Assembly: GCF_000972385.1 (NCBI RefSeq)
Contig: NZ_JXTE01000012.1
Span: 62,001-126,000, forward strand
DNA from: Streptomyces sp. WM6386
Lineage (GTDB): Bacteria > Actinomycetota > Actinomycetes > Streptomycetales > Streptomycetaceae
Length of the DNA: 64,000 nucleotides
Reading direction: 5' to 3'
Of this stretch, positions 1-6,764 are shown in pieces. How positions within the stretch are numbered: position 1 is the stretch's first letter; each line of letters begins with the position of its first letter. The position numbers and the translations under genes were made by a program. The notes beneath the pieces are model-generated. The model made no database searches. It saw only the letters and a list, made by a program, of their open reading frames with translations, and was not told the origin of the DNA.

Positions 1-680
1 TTGGCGAGCAGGGCCGGTTGAAGCACGTCGTGCGGCGTTCCGGACGCGACGACCCGGCCGCCCTGGATCACGTACAGGACATCGCAGTGCGCGGCGGCCA
101 GGTTGAGGTCGTGCAGGGCGGTGAGCACGGTGACGCCGCTGGCGCGCACCAGGGACAGCACGTCCAACTGGTGGGCGATGTCGAGGTGGTTGGTGGGTTC
201 GTCGAGGACGAGCACCCGGGGCCGCTGGGCGAGGGCGCGGGCGATCAGGACGCGTTGCTTCTCACCGCCGGACAGGGCGAGGAACCCGCGCTCGGCGAGG
301 TGCTCCACACCGGTGCGCCGCATGGCCTCCGCGCAGATCTCCGCATCGGAGGCGGCCGTACGGTCCCGGTGCGGCAGCCGTCCCATGGCGACCACCTCGG
401 CGACGGTGAAGTCGAACTCCGCCGACGACTCCTGCGGCAGCGCCGCCAGCACCCGGGCGGTGTCCCGGGCCGGCATCGTGTGCACGTCCTCCCCGTCGAG
501 CCTGATTACGCCCCCGGCGGGCCGCAGTGCCCGGTACACACAGCGCAGCAGCGTCGACTTGCCGCTGCCGTTGGGGCCGACCAGCCCGACGAACGCCCCG
601 CTGTCCACGGCCAGTCGGAGGTCGTCCACGATCCGGGCCCCGGCGATCTCGACCGTCACGTCCTCGATGTCGAGCCTCAT
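1..680 (-). CDS. FecE/BtuD-type ABC transporter ATP-binding protein (3' end outside the window)
   Basis: This is the nucleotide-binding subunit of a FecCD-family importer for cobalamin, heme or ferric siderophore. About 226 codons are visible from an ATG at 680, and the C-terminus lies beyond base 1. Translation shows Walker A GPNGSGKS near residue 37, the signature LSGGEKQR, Walker B VLVLDEPTNHLD and a switch histidine in ALHDLNL. The start is supported by GGAGG about 10 bases upstream. It begins 2 bases after the permease stop, so the two genes are translationally linked. A cobalamin riboswitch precedes the permease, so I infer a vitamin B12 or corrinoid substrate. No substrate-binding protein gene is visible; it may lie beyond the left edge. 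Confidence 0.9.
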   Translation of the reverse strand, partial: MRLDIEDVTVEIAGARIVDDLRLAVDSGAFVGLVGPNGSGKSTLLRCVYRALRPAGGVIRLDGEDVHTMPARDTARVLAALPQESSAEFDFTVAEVVAMGRLPHRDRTAASDAEICAEAMRRTGVEHLAERGFLALSGGEKQRVLIARALAQRPRVLVLDEPTNHLDIAHQLDVLSLVRASGVTVLTALHDLNLAAAHCDVLYVIQGGRVVASGTPHDVLQPALLA

Positions 681-682
681 CG

Positions 683-1738
683 TCAGCGGCCTCCGAACGC
701 GTAGCCGCCGCGCCGCATCAGCAGCAGGAAGGCGGGCACACCCACCACGGCGGTGATCACTCCGACGGGCAGCTCGGCGGGCGCCAGCAACAGCCGGGAC
801 AGCACATCCGCCCATACGAGCAGGACGGCCCCGGCGAGCGGCGCCACGGCCAGCACCCGCCGGTGGTCGGCGCCGACCAGCATCCGTACGACATGCGGCA
901 CCATCAGCCCGACGAACCCGATGGCCCCGCTGACCGCGACCACGGTCCCGGTCACCGCGGCGGTCACGAGGAACAACTCCCGTCGCAGCAAAGTCGGACG
1001 GACGCCCAGCGCGGCCGAGGTCTCATCGCCCATGGCCAGCGCGTTGAGCGACTCGGCCCGCCACCGCAACCACGCCCACCCGGCCGCCACGGTCACGGCG
1101 ACGAGCGGCACCTGCGCCCAGGCCGCCCCGCCCAGACTGCCGAGCAGCCACATCAGCGCCGACCGGGCCGCCTCACCGCGCGCCGCGCCGAACACCATCA
1201 CCGTGGTGACCGCCTCGAAGCCGTACGCCAACGCCGTACCGGTGAGAACCAGCCGCAGCGGGGTCAGCCCGTGCGGAGACCGGGCCGCGGCGTAGACCAG
1301 CACCATCGCCGCGAGCGCCGAGCCGAACGCCGCTACCGACAGTGCCCAGATCCCGAGCCCGGCGAACGCGCCGAGCAGGATGACCGCGTTGGCGCCCACC
1401 GCGGCTCCGGAGGAGATGCCGAGCACGAAGGGGTCGGCGAGCGCGTTGCGGACCATCGCCTGCACGGCCACCCCGACGGCCGCGAGCCCCGCCCCGACGA
1501 CGGCACCGAGCACGACCCGCGGCAGCCGGATCTCCCAGACGATGGTGTACGCGGCGACGTCGTCGGCGTGCACGGTCCCGCCGGTCAGCCCGGCCCACAG
1601 AAACCGGAAGACCTCCGCCCAGCCGATCCCGGCGGCCCCCAGTCCCACGCCGCCGACCAGGGACACCAGGAGGAGCAGTGCCGTCCCGATCACCAACGGG
1701 GGCAGGGGTATTCGGCTCGGTGCGGGACTTCGGCGCAC
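683..1738 (-). CDS. FecCD/BtuC-family ABC transporter permease
   Basis: This 351-residue polytopic membrane protein has the length and pattern of BtuC/FecCD permeases, with about ten hydrophobic segments. Family motifs include IRLPRVVLGAVVGAGLAAVG near residue 70, DPFVLGISSGAAVGAN, and GFVGLMVPHVVRMLVGADHR near residue 275, the loop that contacts the ATPase. The GTG at 1738 is the first plausible start in frame, with AAGGA about 11 bases upstream. The cobalamin riboswitch lies about 110 bases upstream on the same strand, which suggests a corrinoid importer repressed by B12. FecCD permeases for iron siderophores look the same at this level, so the substrate call depends on the riboswitch. Confidence 0.9.
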   Translation of the reverse strand: MRRSPAPSRIPLPPLVIGTALLLLVSLVGGVGLGAAGIGWAEVFRFLWAGLTGGTVHADDVAAYTIVWEIRLPRVVLGAVVGAGLAAVGVAVQAMVRNALADPFVLGISSGAAVGANAVILLGAFAGLGIWALSVAAFGSALAAMVLVYAAARSPHGLTPLRLVLTGTALAYGFEAVTTVMVFGAARGEAARSALMWLLGSLGGAAWAQVPLVAVTVAAGWAWLRWRAESLNALAMGDETSAALGVRPTLLRRELFLVTAAVTGTVVAVSGAIGFVGLMVPHVVRMLVGADHRRVLAVAPLAGAVLLVWADVLSRLLLAPAELPVGVITAVVGVPAFLLLMRRGGYAFGGR

Positions 1739-1849
1739 GGTCGGGGCGGTCCTTCGAGTGGGGCCGCCTGATGAACGTCAAGGAGCCGGCCCGTACGACC
1801 CGAGGCCGCGCGGTCCCCTCTCGCAGTCCTCGGCGAGCAGTCAACGGGT

Positions 1850-1980
1850 CGCGCCACCCACGGGCGATCGGGCTCACGCGACACACGGTCGCGCACACCG
1901 TTGCGGGTCAGCGCCGGGCTCTCACCGGACTTCCCCCGCGGGAGGCTCGGGGAGCGTAGCAAACAGAGGTGCCGACCGGC
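1850..1980 (-). promoter_or_regulatory. Cobalamin (B12) riboswitch in the leader of the ABC importer
   Basis: Read on the minus strand, this stretch contains the conserved core of the cobalamin riboswitch. It starts with GGGAAGTCCGGTGAGAGCCC, continues with GGCGCTGACCCGCAACGGTG (the position of the B12 box) and ends with GTGAGCCCGATCGCCC, which matches the family's 3' conserved segment. The aptamer precedes the permease start at 1738 by about 110 bases. In this family, ligand binding represses the downstream transport or synthesis genes. The outer edges are approximate because I could not fold the RNA. Confidence 0.85.
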
Positions 1981-1999
1981 CGTGGGGGTAGGCGCAGTT

Positions 2000-2262
2000 G
2001 TGCCCTGCCCGGTGGACGAGCGCGTGGCGTTCCTGACCGCGGTGGCCGCACGGCCCGAACCGGCGCGTGAGCACCCGCGCTCCCGGCTGCTCACGGCCCT
2101 CGTACCGATCACCACGGCCACGGCGGCCGCGGCCGTGGTGATGATCATCACCGCGATCCCGTCGGGCGGCGAGACCCGGCTGCCGGAGGTGACCCCGCCG
2201 CCCACGGTCGCGGGCACTCACGGCCGCCGTCCTCGTTGCCCACCACCCCGGCGCCGCGCTGA
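2000..2262 (+). pseudogene. Small membrane-anchored protein, apparently frameshifted
   Basis: A reading frame from a GTG at 2000 (GGGGGTAGG just upstream; a second GTG lies at 1982) gives a hydrophilic N-terminus, then one transmembrane segment around LLTALVPITTATAAAAVVM, then a Pro/Thr-rich tail. In this frame the protein runs without a stop into the antisense of the next gene. Near 2210 a shift of one base gives a natural Ser/Pro/Thr tail ending at a TGA at 2260-2262, only 3 bases from the convergent acyltransferase stop. I infer a short single-pass protein of about 87 residues broken by a frameshift or a sequencing error. No family recognised. Confidence 0.3.
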
Positions 2263-2265
2263 GCC

Positions 2266-3363
2266 TCATGCGCGCAGGACGACACGCTCCCGGGTCCGGT
2301 CGCCGCGGAAGGCCCATTTCAGGTCCGGCTCCATGACGAACCGGAACGCCCTGCGCACGGGCGGTGTGCACAGCACGGTCACGATCACGGCCGCGACGAT
2401 GGTGACGACGATCTCGCCGAGCGGCTCGTACAGCCAGGCGGGGTCGTACCAGCCCCAGTACTTGGAGCCCTGGGCGACGAACCCGTGCAGCAGATAGCCG
2501 TACAGCGTGCCCGCGCCCAGCGCCGTGAACCACATCCGCCGCCCGGGCACCCAGGAGAGGAAACAGGCCACCAGCAGAATCGAGCAGGCGAAGACGACCA
2601 GGGTCATGAACGGGCCGTACCAGGCGGGCGCACCGAGTTCCTGGGCGCTGTCCCGGTGGTAGAACCAGGCGCCGCTCATTCGCGGCACCGCCCAGTACGC
2701 CAGCGCGAGCGCGCTCACGAACACCGGCACCGCCGCGATCCGCACCTTCCAGCGCCGGATCAGCCGGAAGTGTTCCGGCTTCAGACACAGGCCGAGCACG
2801 AAGTACGGCAGGAACTGCAGGGTGCGCTGGAGGTCGAAGTCCTCGCCGATGGACGGTGCCGTGGTCGCCAGCATGGCGACGGCGAGGGCGAGCGGCAGCG
2901 GCCACCGTACGGAGCGCCAGACCGGGGTGGTCAGCCGCCAGATGAACAGGGCTGCCAGGAACCACGTCAGATACAGCGGCTCCTGCAGGCTGACCGGGCG
3001 GTCCGGCACCCCGTCGGTCCACCGGGTGTAGAAGGTGTACGCCGTCTCGAAGACGATGTACGGGACGGCGACCCCGGTCACCAGCCGCCTGAGCCGCTGC
3101 GGGCTCGCGTCGAAACTCCGGGAGAAGTAGCCGGCGATCACGATGAACGCGGGCATGTGGAAGGCGTAGACGAGCATGTAGAGCGCGGAGACGGCTCTGC
3201 TGCCGTCGCGCAGCGGTTCCCACGCGTGCCCCGTGGCCACCAGCACGATCGCCAGGTACTTGGCGTTGTCGAAGAACGCGTCCCGCTGTTTCACGGGCTC
3301 GGTCCGCGGTGCCGTGTCCTGCCGGGGTGCCTTGGGTGCGACGTCGGTGGCCGGGCTCACCAC
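2266..3363 (-). CDS. Acyltransferase 3 family membrane protein
   Basis: This 365-residue integral membrane protein has about ten hydrophobic segments. Its N-terminus carries the acyltransferase-3 hallmarks: RDAFFDNAKYLAIVLVATGH near residue 27, then an AFHMPAFIVIAGYF segment near residue 68, which is the usual H/F-rich motif. It resembles the OpgC and fucose-4-O-acetylase-like members, which transfer acyl groups to sugars or glycans at the membrane. The hydrophilic N-terminal 25 residues contain little structure. It stands alone, convergent with the small broken membrane gene at 2000-2262. The acceptor substrate cannot be deduced. Confidence 0.8.
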   Translation of the reverse strand: MVSPATDVAPKAPRQDTAPRTEPVKQRDAFFDNAKYLAIVLVATGHAWEPLRDGSRAVSALYMLVYAFHMPAFIVIAGYFSRSFDASPQRLRRLVTGVAVPYIVFETAYTFYTRWTDGVPDRPVSLQEPLYLTWFLAALFIWRLTTPVWRSVRWPLPLALAVAMLATTAPSIGEDFDLQRTLQFLPYFVLGLCLKPEHFRLIRRWKVRIAAVPVFVSALALAYWAVPRMSGAWFYHRDSAQELGAPAWYGPFMTLVVFACSILLVACFLSWVPGRRMWFTALGAGTLYGYLLHGFVAQGSKYWGWYDPAWLYEPLGEIVVTIVAAVIVTVLCTPPVRRAFRFVMEPDLKWAFRGDRTRERVVLRA

Positions 3364-3480
3364 ACCGCCCCCTGCGCACCGCGCAGGAAGTCGGCAGATA
3401 CGTGTCTGACGGAAGTGGCTGCTGTGATGAGTACCTGGGACATCCCACGCGCCTGACCACTTCTCGGCGCGGCAAACCTC

Positions 3481-4167
3481 TCAGGCCGCCGGACGCACCA
3501 GCCCGGACTCGTAGGCGAAGGTCACCGCCTGGACGCGGGCCCGTCCGCCGATCTTGGCGAGGATGTGGCTGACATGCGATTTGACGGTGGTCGGCGCGAT
3601 GGACAGCCGCGTGGCGATCTCGGCGTTCGACCAGCCGGAGGCGACGGCGGCCAGGACGTCGCGCTCCCGCTGGGTGAAGGTGTCGAGCCCCACGTCCGAC
3701 GCGCTGGGCCCGAGGGGTTGCAACTGCCGGACGGTGTCGATGAGAGCGCGGGTCAGATGAGGGGTGATGACCGAGTCCCCGGTGGCCACGACGCGGATGG
3801 CGGCGATCAGCTCGCCGGGGGTGGTGTCCTGGGGGAGGAAGCCACCGGCACCGGCGCGCAGGGCGGCGTAGGCGTGACCCTCGTGGCTGGTGGGGGTGAG
3901 GACCAGGACGCGTGCCGGGCTGACGGGCTGGTCCGACACGGCGAGGGCCGGGGGCCGGGTGATCCGGCGGATCACCTCGGTGCCTTCCGTCTCATGGATA
4001 CGGCCGTCCAGCAGGACGACGTCCGGGCGCAGCACGGCGGCCAGCCGGACCGCCTCGGTTCCGCTGCGGGCTTCACCGGCGACGGTCAGATCGGGCTCGG
4101 CGGCCAGCAGGATGCGCAGGCCGTGGCGTTGGAGGGACTGATCGCTGGCGATGAGTACGGAGGTCAT
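3481..4167 (-). CDS. Atypical NarL/LuxR-family response regulator
   Basis: This 228-residue protein has a receiver-like domain (residues 1-125) and a LuxR-type helix-turn-helix (about 160-225; FTQRERDVLAAVASGWSNAE, then IAPTTVKSHVSHILAK). The candidate phospho-acceptor Asp is in DVVLLDGRI. The acidic pocket reads ASDQS, so its first Asp is lost. The conserved switch lysine (usually GFLLKDT or similar) is Gln in GFLPQDT. No histidine kinase is adjacent. It may therefore be phosphorylation-independent or respond to another signal; this is inference from the residues. Two GAAAC...GTTTC palindromes lie directly upstream, at 4182-4198 and 4230-4245. Confidence 0.85.
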   Translation of the reverse strand: MTSVLIASDQSLQRHGLRILLAAEPDLTVAGEARSGTEAVRLAAVLRPDVVLLDGRIHETEGTEVIRRITRPPALAVSDQPVSPARVLVLTPTSHEGHAYAALRAGAGGFLPQDTTPGELIAAIRVVATGDSVITPHLTRALIDTVRQLQPLGPSASDVGLDTFTQRERDVLAAVASGWSNAEIATRLSIAPTTVKSHVSHILAKIGGRARVQAVTFAYESGLVRPAA

Positions 4168-4181
4168 GCCGGCTCCTTCTA

Positions 4182-4198
4182 AACGAAACCGTTTCGTT
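4182..4198. promoter_or_regulatory. Palindrome upstream of the response regulator gene (candidate operator)
   Basis: The inverted repeat AACGAAA-CCG-TTTCGTT ends 15 bases before the start of the regulator gene at 4167. It is AT-rich for this genome and shares the GAAAC/GTTTC core with the palindrome at 4230-4245. Paired sites like this suit a TetR-type dimer or autoregulation, but the binding protein is unknown. Confidence 0.5.
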
Positions 4199-4229
4199 CA
4201 CCTGGACCTCAGAATACCCCTCCGCCATC

Positions 4230-4245
4230 GAAACGGAGCCGTTTC
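4230..4245. promoter_or_regulatory. Second palindrome with a GAAACGG/CCGTTTC core (candidate operator)
   Basis: The perfect inverted repeat GAAACGG-AG-CCGTTTC lies between the flavoprotein stop (4273) and the regulator start (4167). Its centre is about 48 bases from that of the first palindrome, roughly four to five helical turns. It probably forms one operator region with that site. Confidence 0.5.
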
Positions 4246-4272
4246 CTTTGTGGTCTCGATCACCTCCTCCGC

Positions 4273-5436
4273 TCAGAGGAACGGCGTGCCCGGGTCCAGC
4301 CCGGCAAGGACCCGGCCGTACAGCTCCAGGTTGGTCGCCGGATTGACGAACGCATGCAGATTCAGCGCCTGCACATCCCGTACGGCCCGCTGGATCGGCA
4401 CCTCCCGATGCAGGGAGGAGGCCCCGGAGGCGGAGGCGACGAGATCCACGGCCTCCTTGGCCAGCCGCGCCGCATAGCCGGTCTGCGCACGGATCTTCGC
4501 CCGCTCCTCGGTCGTGAACGGCTCACCGGCCTCGATCCGGGCGACGAGGTCGCTCGTCAGCAGTTCGGCGCAGGAGACCTTCATCGCGGCCTCGGCCGAC
4601 TGGAGATGGGTGACGGCGGCCTCGTGCTGCCGCTGGTGGAAGGTGTACGCGATGCCCCGCCGGTGAATGCGTTCGGTGAACTCGGCCAGGGCGCCCCGGG
4701 CCACACCGAGCGCGTGGGACGCGGTCCAGACACAGAACATCAGCAGGACGGGCATCCGGTAGAAGGGGTCGTCGGCGCCGGCCTTCGAGGGGAACTCGCC
4801 CGCCAGCAGCGGCCCGACGGGCAGGACCCGGTGCGCGGGCACGACGACGTCGCGGGCGACGACACTGTTGCTGCCGCTCCCGGCCAGCCCCGAGACGTAC
4901 CAGTCGTCGAGAACCTCCAGCTCCGCCATGGGCACGGCGGCCCACAGCACCTCGGGCGGCCCTTCACCGGCCTCGACCCGCACCGTCAGCAGATGCCAGT
5001 CGGCGTCCTGGCAGCCGGTGGCGAAGCCCGAGGTGCCGTTGACGACATAGCCCTCGTCCGTCGCGACCGCCGTGGCGTCCGGGATGAGAGTCCCGCCGAC
5101 CCTCACATCGGGGCTCGTGAAGATCTCGTCCTGCGCCTCGTCGGGAAAGAGCGCGGCGATGAAGGCGCAGCCGGCCTGGATCAGCGCCGTGAACCCGGCC
5201 GAACCGCACGCGGCGGCGACCTCGGCCAACGCGTCCACCTGGGTACGCGGCCGCGTCTGATAACCGCCGTACCGCCGGGGCACGTTCATCCGGTACACCC
5301 CGGCGTCCGTCAGCGCGGCGACGACCTCGGCGGTCACCCTCCTCTGCTCCTCGGTGCGCAGCGCGTGCTCGCTGATCAACGGCCGGAGCGCGTGGACACG
5401 CGCGACGAGGTCCGCGTCGGAACGGGGTGCTGGCAT
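4273..5436 (-). CDS. Acyl-CoA dehydrogenase-like flavoprotein (HpaB/DszC-type monooxygenase group)
   Basis: This 387-residue protein has the acyl-CoA dehydrogenase fold. The N-terminal helical part includes MNVPRRYGGYQTRPRT near residue 54. The middle beta domain includes GYVVNGTSGFATGCQDADWH, and the C-terminal helical domain follows. The LPRRYGG/GFATG pattern and the divergent C-terminus match the branch that contains FMN-dependent hydroxylases fed by a separate flavin reductase (DszC, HpaB, NcnH-like). I chose the ATG at 5436 because GGAGG lies 7 bases upstream; an extension to 5499 is possible but has no ribosome binding site. Substrate unknown. No reductase gene is adjacent. Confidence 0.8.
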   Translation of the reverse strand: MPAPRSDADLVARVHALRPLISEHALRTEEQRRVTAEVVAALTDAGVYRMNVPRRYGGYQTRPRTQVDALAEVAAACGSAGFTALIQAGCAFIAALFPDEAQDEIFTSPDVRVGGTLIPDATAVATDEGYVVNGTSGFATGCQDADWHLLTVRVEAGEGPPEVLWAAVPMAELEVLDDWYVSGLAGSGSNSVVARDVVVPAHRVLPVGPLLAGEFPSKAGADDPFYRMPVLLMFCVWTASHALGVARGALAEFTERIHRRGIAYTFHQRQHEAAVTHLQSAEAAMKVSCAELLTSDLVARIEAGEPFTTEERAKIRAQTGYAARLAKEAVDLVASASGASSLHREVPIQRAVRDVQALNLHAFVNPATNLELYGRVLAGLDPGTPFL

Positions 5437-5491
5437 GGGCGACCTCCAGTGCCCCACCGTGACGCGAAGGGGCGGAATCGTCAATGGCCCT

Positions 5492-6031
5492 TCAGGCAAC
5501 GGGAGTTGGGATCTTCGTGCGGCCGGACGAGGTCGCCCGGAGCCTGCGACCGCGTCGGGTGGGGCCCCAGGGCTTGAGGACCGAGATCACCGTCATGAAG
5601 ACGTAGGCGGACAGGGACACGATCGGCCCGAACAGCACGTCGCCGGCGTCGGGCAGCGGTCCGCCCGCGGTGACGGCCGCGACCGCGGAGTTCACCCCGG
5701 GGCGCAGGGCGAAGACCGTCGCGGTGGTCGTGGCGAGGGTCAGCCAGAACTTCGTCCAGACCCAGCGATGCCGCGCCAGACCCCACTGCGTGCCCAGCGA
5801 GAGCAACAGGCCGCTCAGGAGCGTGAGAAGCGCCAGCGGGAGCAGCAGCCAGTCCGCGAACAGCTTCATGGTCCGGACGGAGGCTTCTACGGTCACCGCC
5901 GACCCGGTGGTGGTCGCGGTGATCCCCAGCGCCAGCAGCCCGAGCGTGAGCCCGAGCCAGCCGGCGGAGGCGGTGACATGGACGACGAGGGAGGCCCGGC
6001 GGGCGGGACGTGTCAGTTTCACCCGATCCAC
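5492..6031 (-). CDS. Four-helix membrane protein, DUF2269-like
   Basis: This 179-residue protein has four predicted transmembrane helices: around residues 14-36 (ASLVVHVTASAGWLGLTLGL), 55-75, 90-110 and 145-165. The HV..HvtaS.GWLG opening and the RHRWVWTKFWLTL segment are typical of small predicted membrane proteins in the DUF2269/YndJ-like group of actinobacteria. Function unknown; some relatives contain heme-ligand-like histidines. The last 20 residues are basic. It lies 55 bases upstream of the flavoprotein gene on the same strand and could be co-transcribed with it. Confidence 0.7.
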   Translation of the reverse strand: MDRVKLTRPARRASLVVHVTASAGWLGLTLGLLALGITATTTGSAVTVEASVRTMKLFADWLLLPLALLTLLSGLLLSLGTQWGLARHRWVWTKFWLTLATTTATVFALRPGVNSAVAAVTAGGPLPDAGDVLFGPIVSLSAYVFMTVISVLKPWGPTRRGRRLRATSSGRTKIPTPVA

Positions 6032-6103
6032 GGTGCCGGGCCGGGGCTTTCGGGGCGTCTGACGGCGGGAGTAACCGCGCGTACTTGCCTCGGAGTACGG
6101 TGC

Positions 6104-6655
6104 TCAGCCCTTCGGCAGATACGCGCTCAGGGCGCTGATGAGCGCGTCGAGGGGCGGCTGCTCGGCGGAGCGGTCCGTGTGGACGGTGCGGCCGTCGAAG
6201 CGGACTTCGTACTGGAGCATGTCCGCGGCGCTCATGTTCATCGTGAAGTCCGATACGTCGTCCAGCGCCGGATCGCCGAGAAGCAGGCGCAGCTTCCTGA
6301 ACTCGGCCGCGGTCGTCCGGCGTACCACCGAGCCCTTGCGGTCGTCACGGGCGTGCACCGTGCCGTCGCCCCGCAGGACCACCGACCGGCCGACCCCGGC
6401 GAAGCCGCCGCTGATGTTCATGGACACCAGCGTCTGCCCCGGGCTCCTGACGGGCACCGGCGCCGGGCTCGTGCTCGGGGACGCGGAGGCCGGCTCGGAC
6501 GATGAGGCGGGCGTGGTCGACGAGGCGGGCGTGGACGCGGCGCTCGCCTCGATCTCCGTCGTTTCGGCAGCCGTACTCCCGCTGCCCTCGAAAGTGCAGC
6601 CCGCCAGCGCAACTGCGCAGACCACCACCACAGCCGCCGAAACCCTGCCGAACAC
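6104..6655 (-). CDS. Secreted lipoprotein of unknown function
   Basis: This 183-residue protein starts at a GTG at 6655 with GGAGG 5 bases upstream. A lipoprotein signal peptide runs to the lipobox LAGC near residue 19. A Ser/Thr/Ala/Pro-rich spacer follows (about residues 24-75), then a compact C-terminal domain of about 110 residues. That domain contains VSMNISGGFAGVGRSVVLRG and ends in LSAYLPKG. A similar beta-rich domain occurs in many Streptomyces lipoproteins that lack a known function. The longer open frame upstream of 6655 is antisense to the phosphatase gene and is not used here. It is transcribed divergently from that phosphatase. Confidence 0.75.
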   Translation of the reverse strand: MFGRVSAAVVVVCAVALAGCTFEGSGSTAAETTEIEASAASTPASSTTPASSSEPASASPSTSPAPVPVRSPGQTLVSMNISGGFAGVGRSVVLRGDGTVHARDDRKGSVVRRTTAAEFRKLRLLLGDPALDDVSDFTMNMSAADMLQYEVRFDGRTVHTDRSAEQPPLDALISALSAYLPKG

Positions 6656-6764
6656 GGTGCCTCCACCTCTCGATTGCCACAGCTGCAGTGTCCGTATCAC
6701 GGAATCCCGCACTCCGACCCGGAAGAGGCCCGCATACGTCGACGAGCGGCGTACCGTCGTAAGA

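Noticed and set aside
18..704. Long open frames on the plus strand over the first 0.7 kb
   Set aside because: They are antisense to the ABC ATPase, whose Walker and signature motifs are read on the minus strand. The plus-strand products are low-complexity Gly/Arg/Pro sequence.
1922..3475. 517-residue open frame on the minus strand
   Set aside because: It is another frame of the acyltransferase gene (2266-3363) and runs through the riboswitch region. It is Arg/Pro-rich with no domain.
6138..6764. N-terminal extension of the SpoIIE phosphatase
   Set aside because: It is antisense to the lipoprotein gene and has no family similarity. The GTG at 6765 fits the start of the helical sensor domain.
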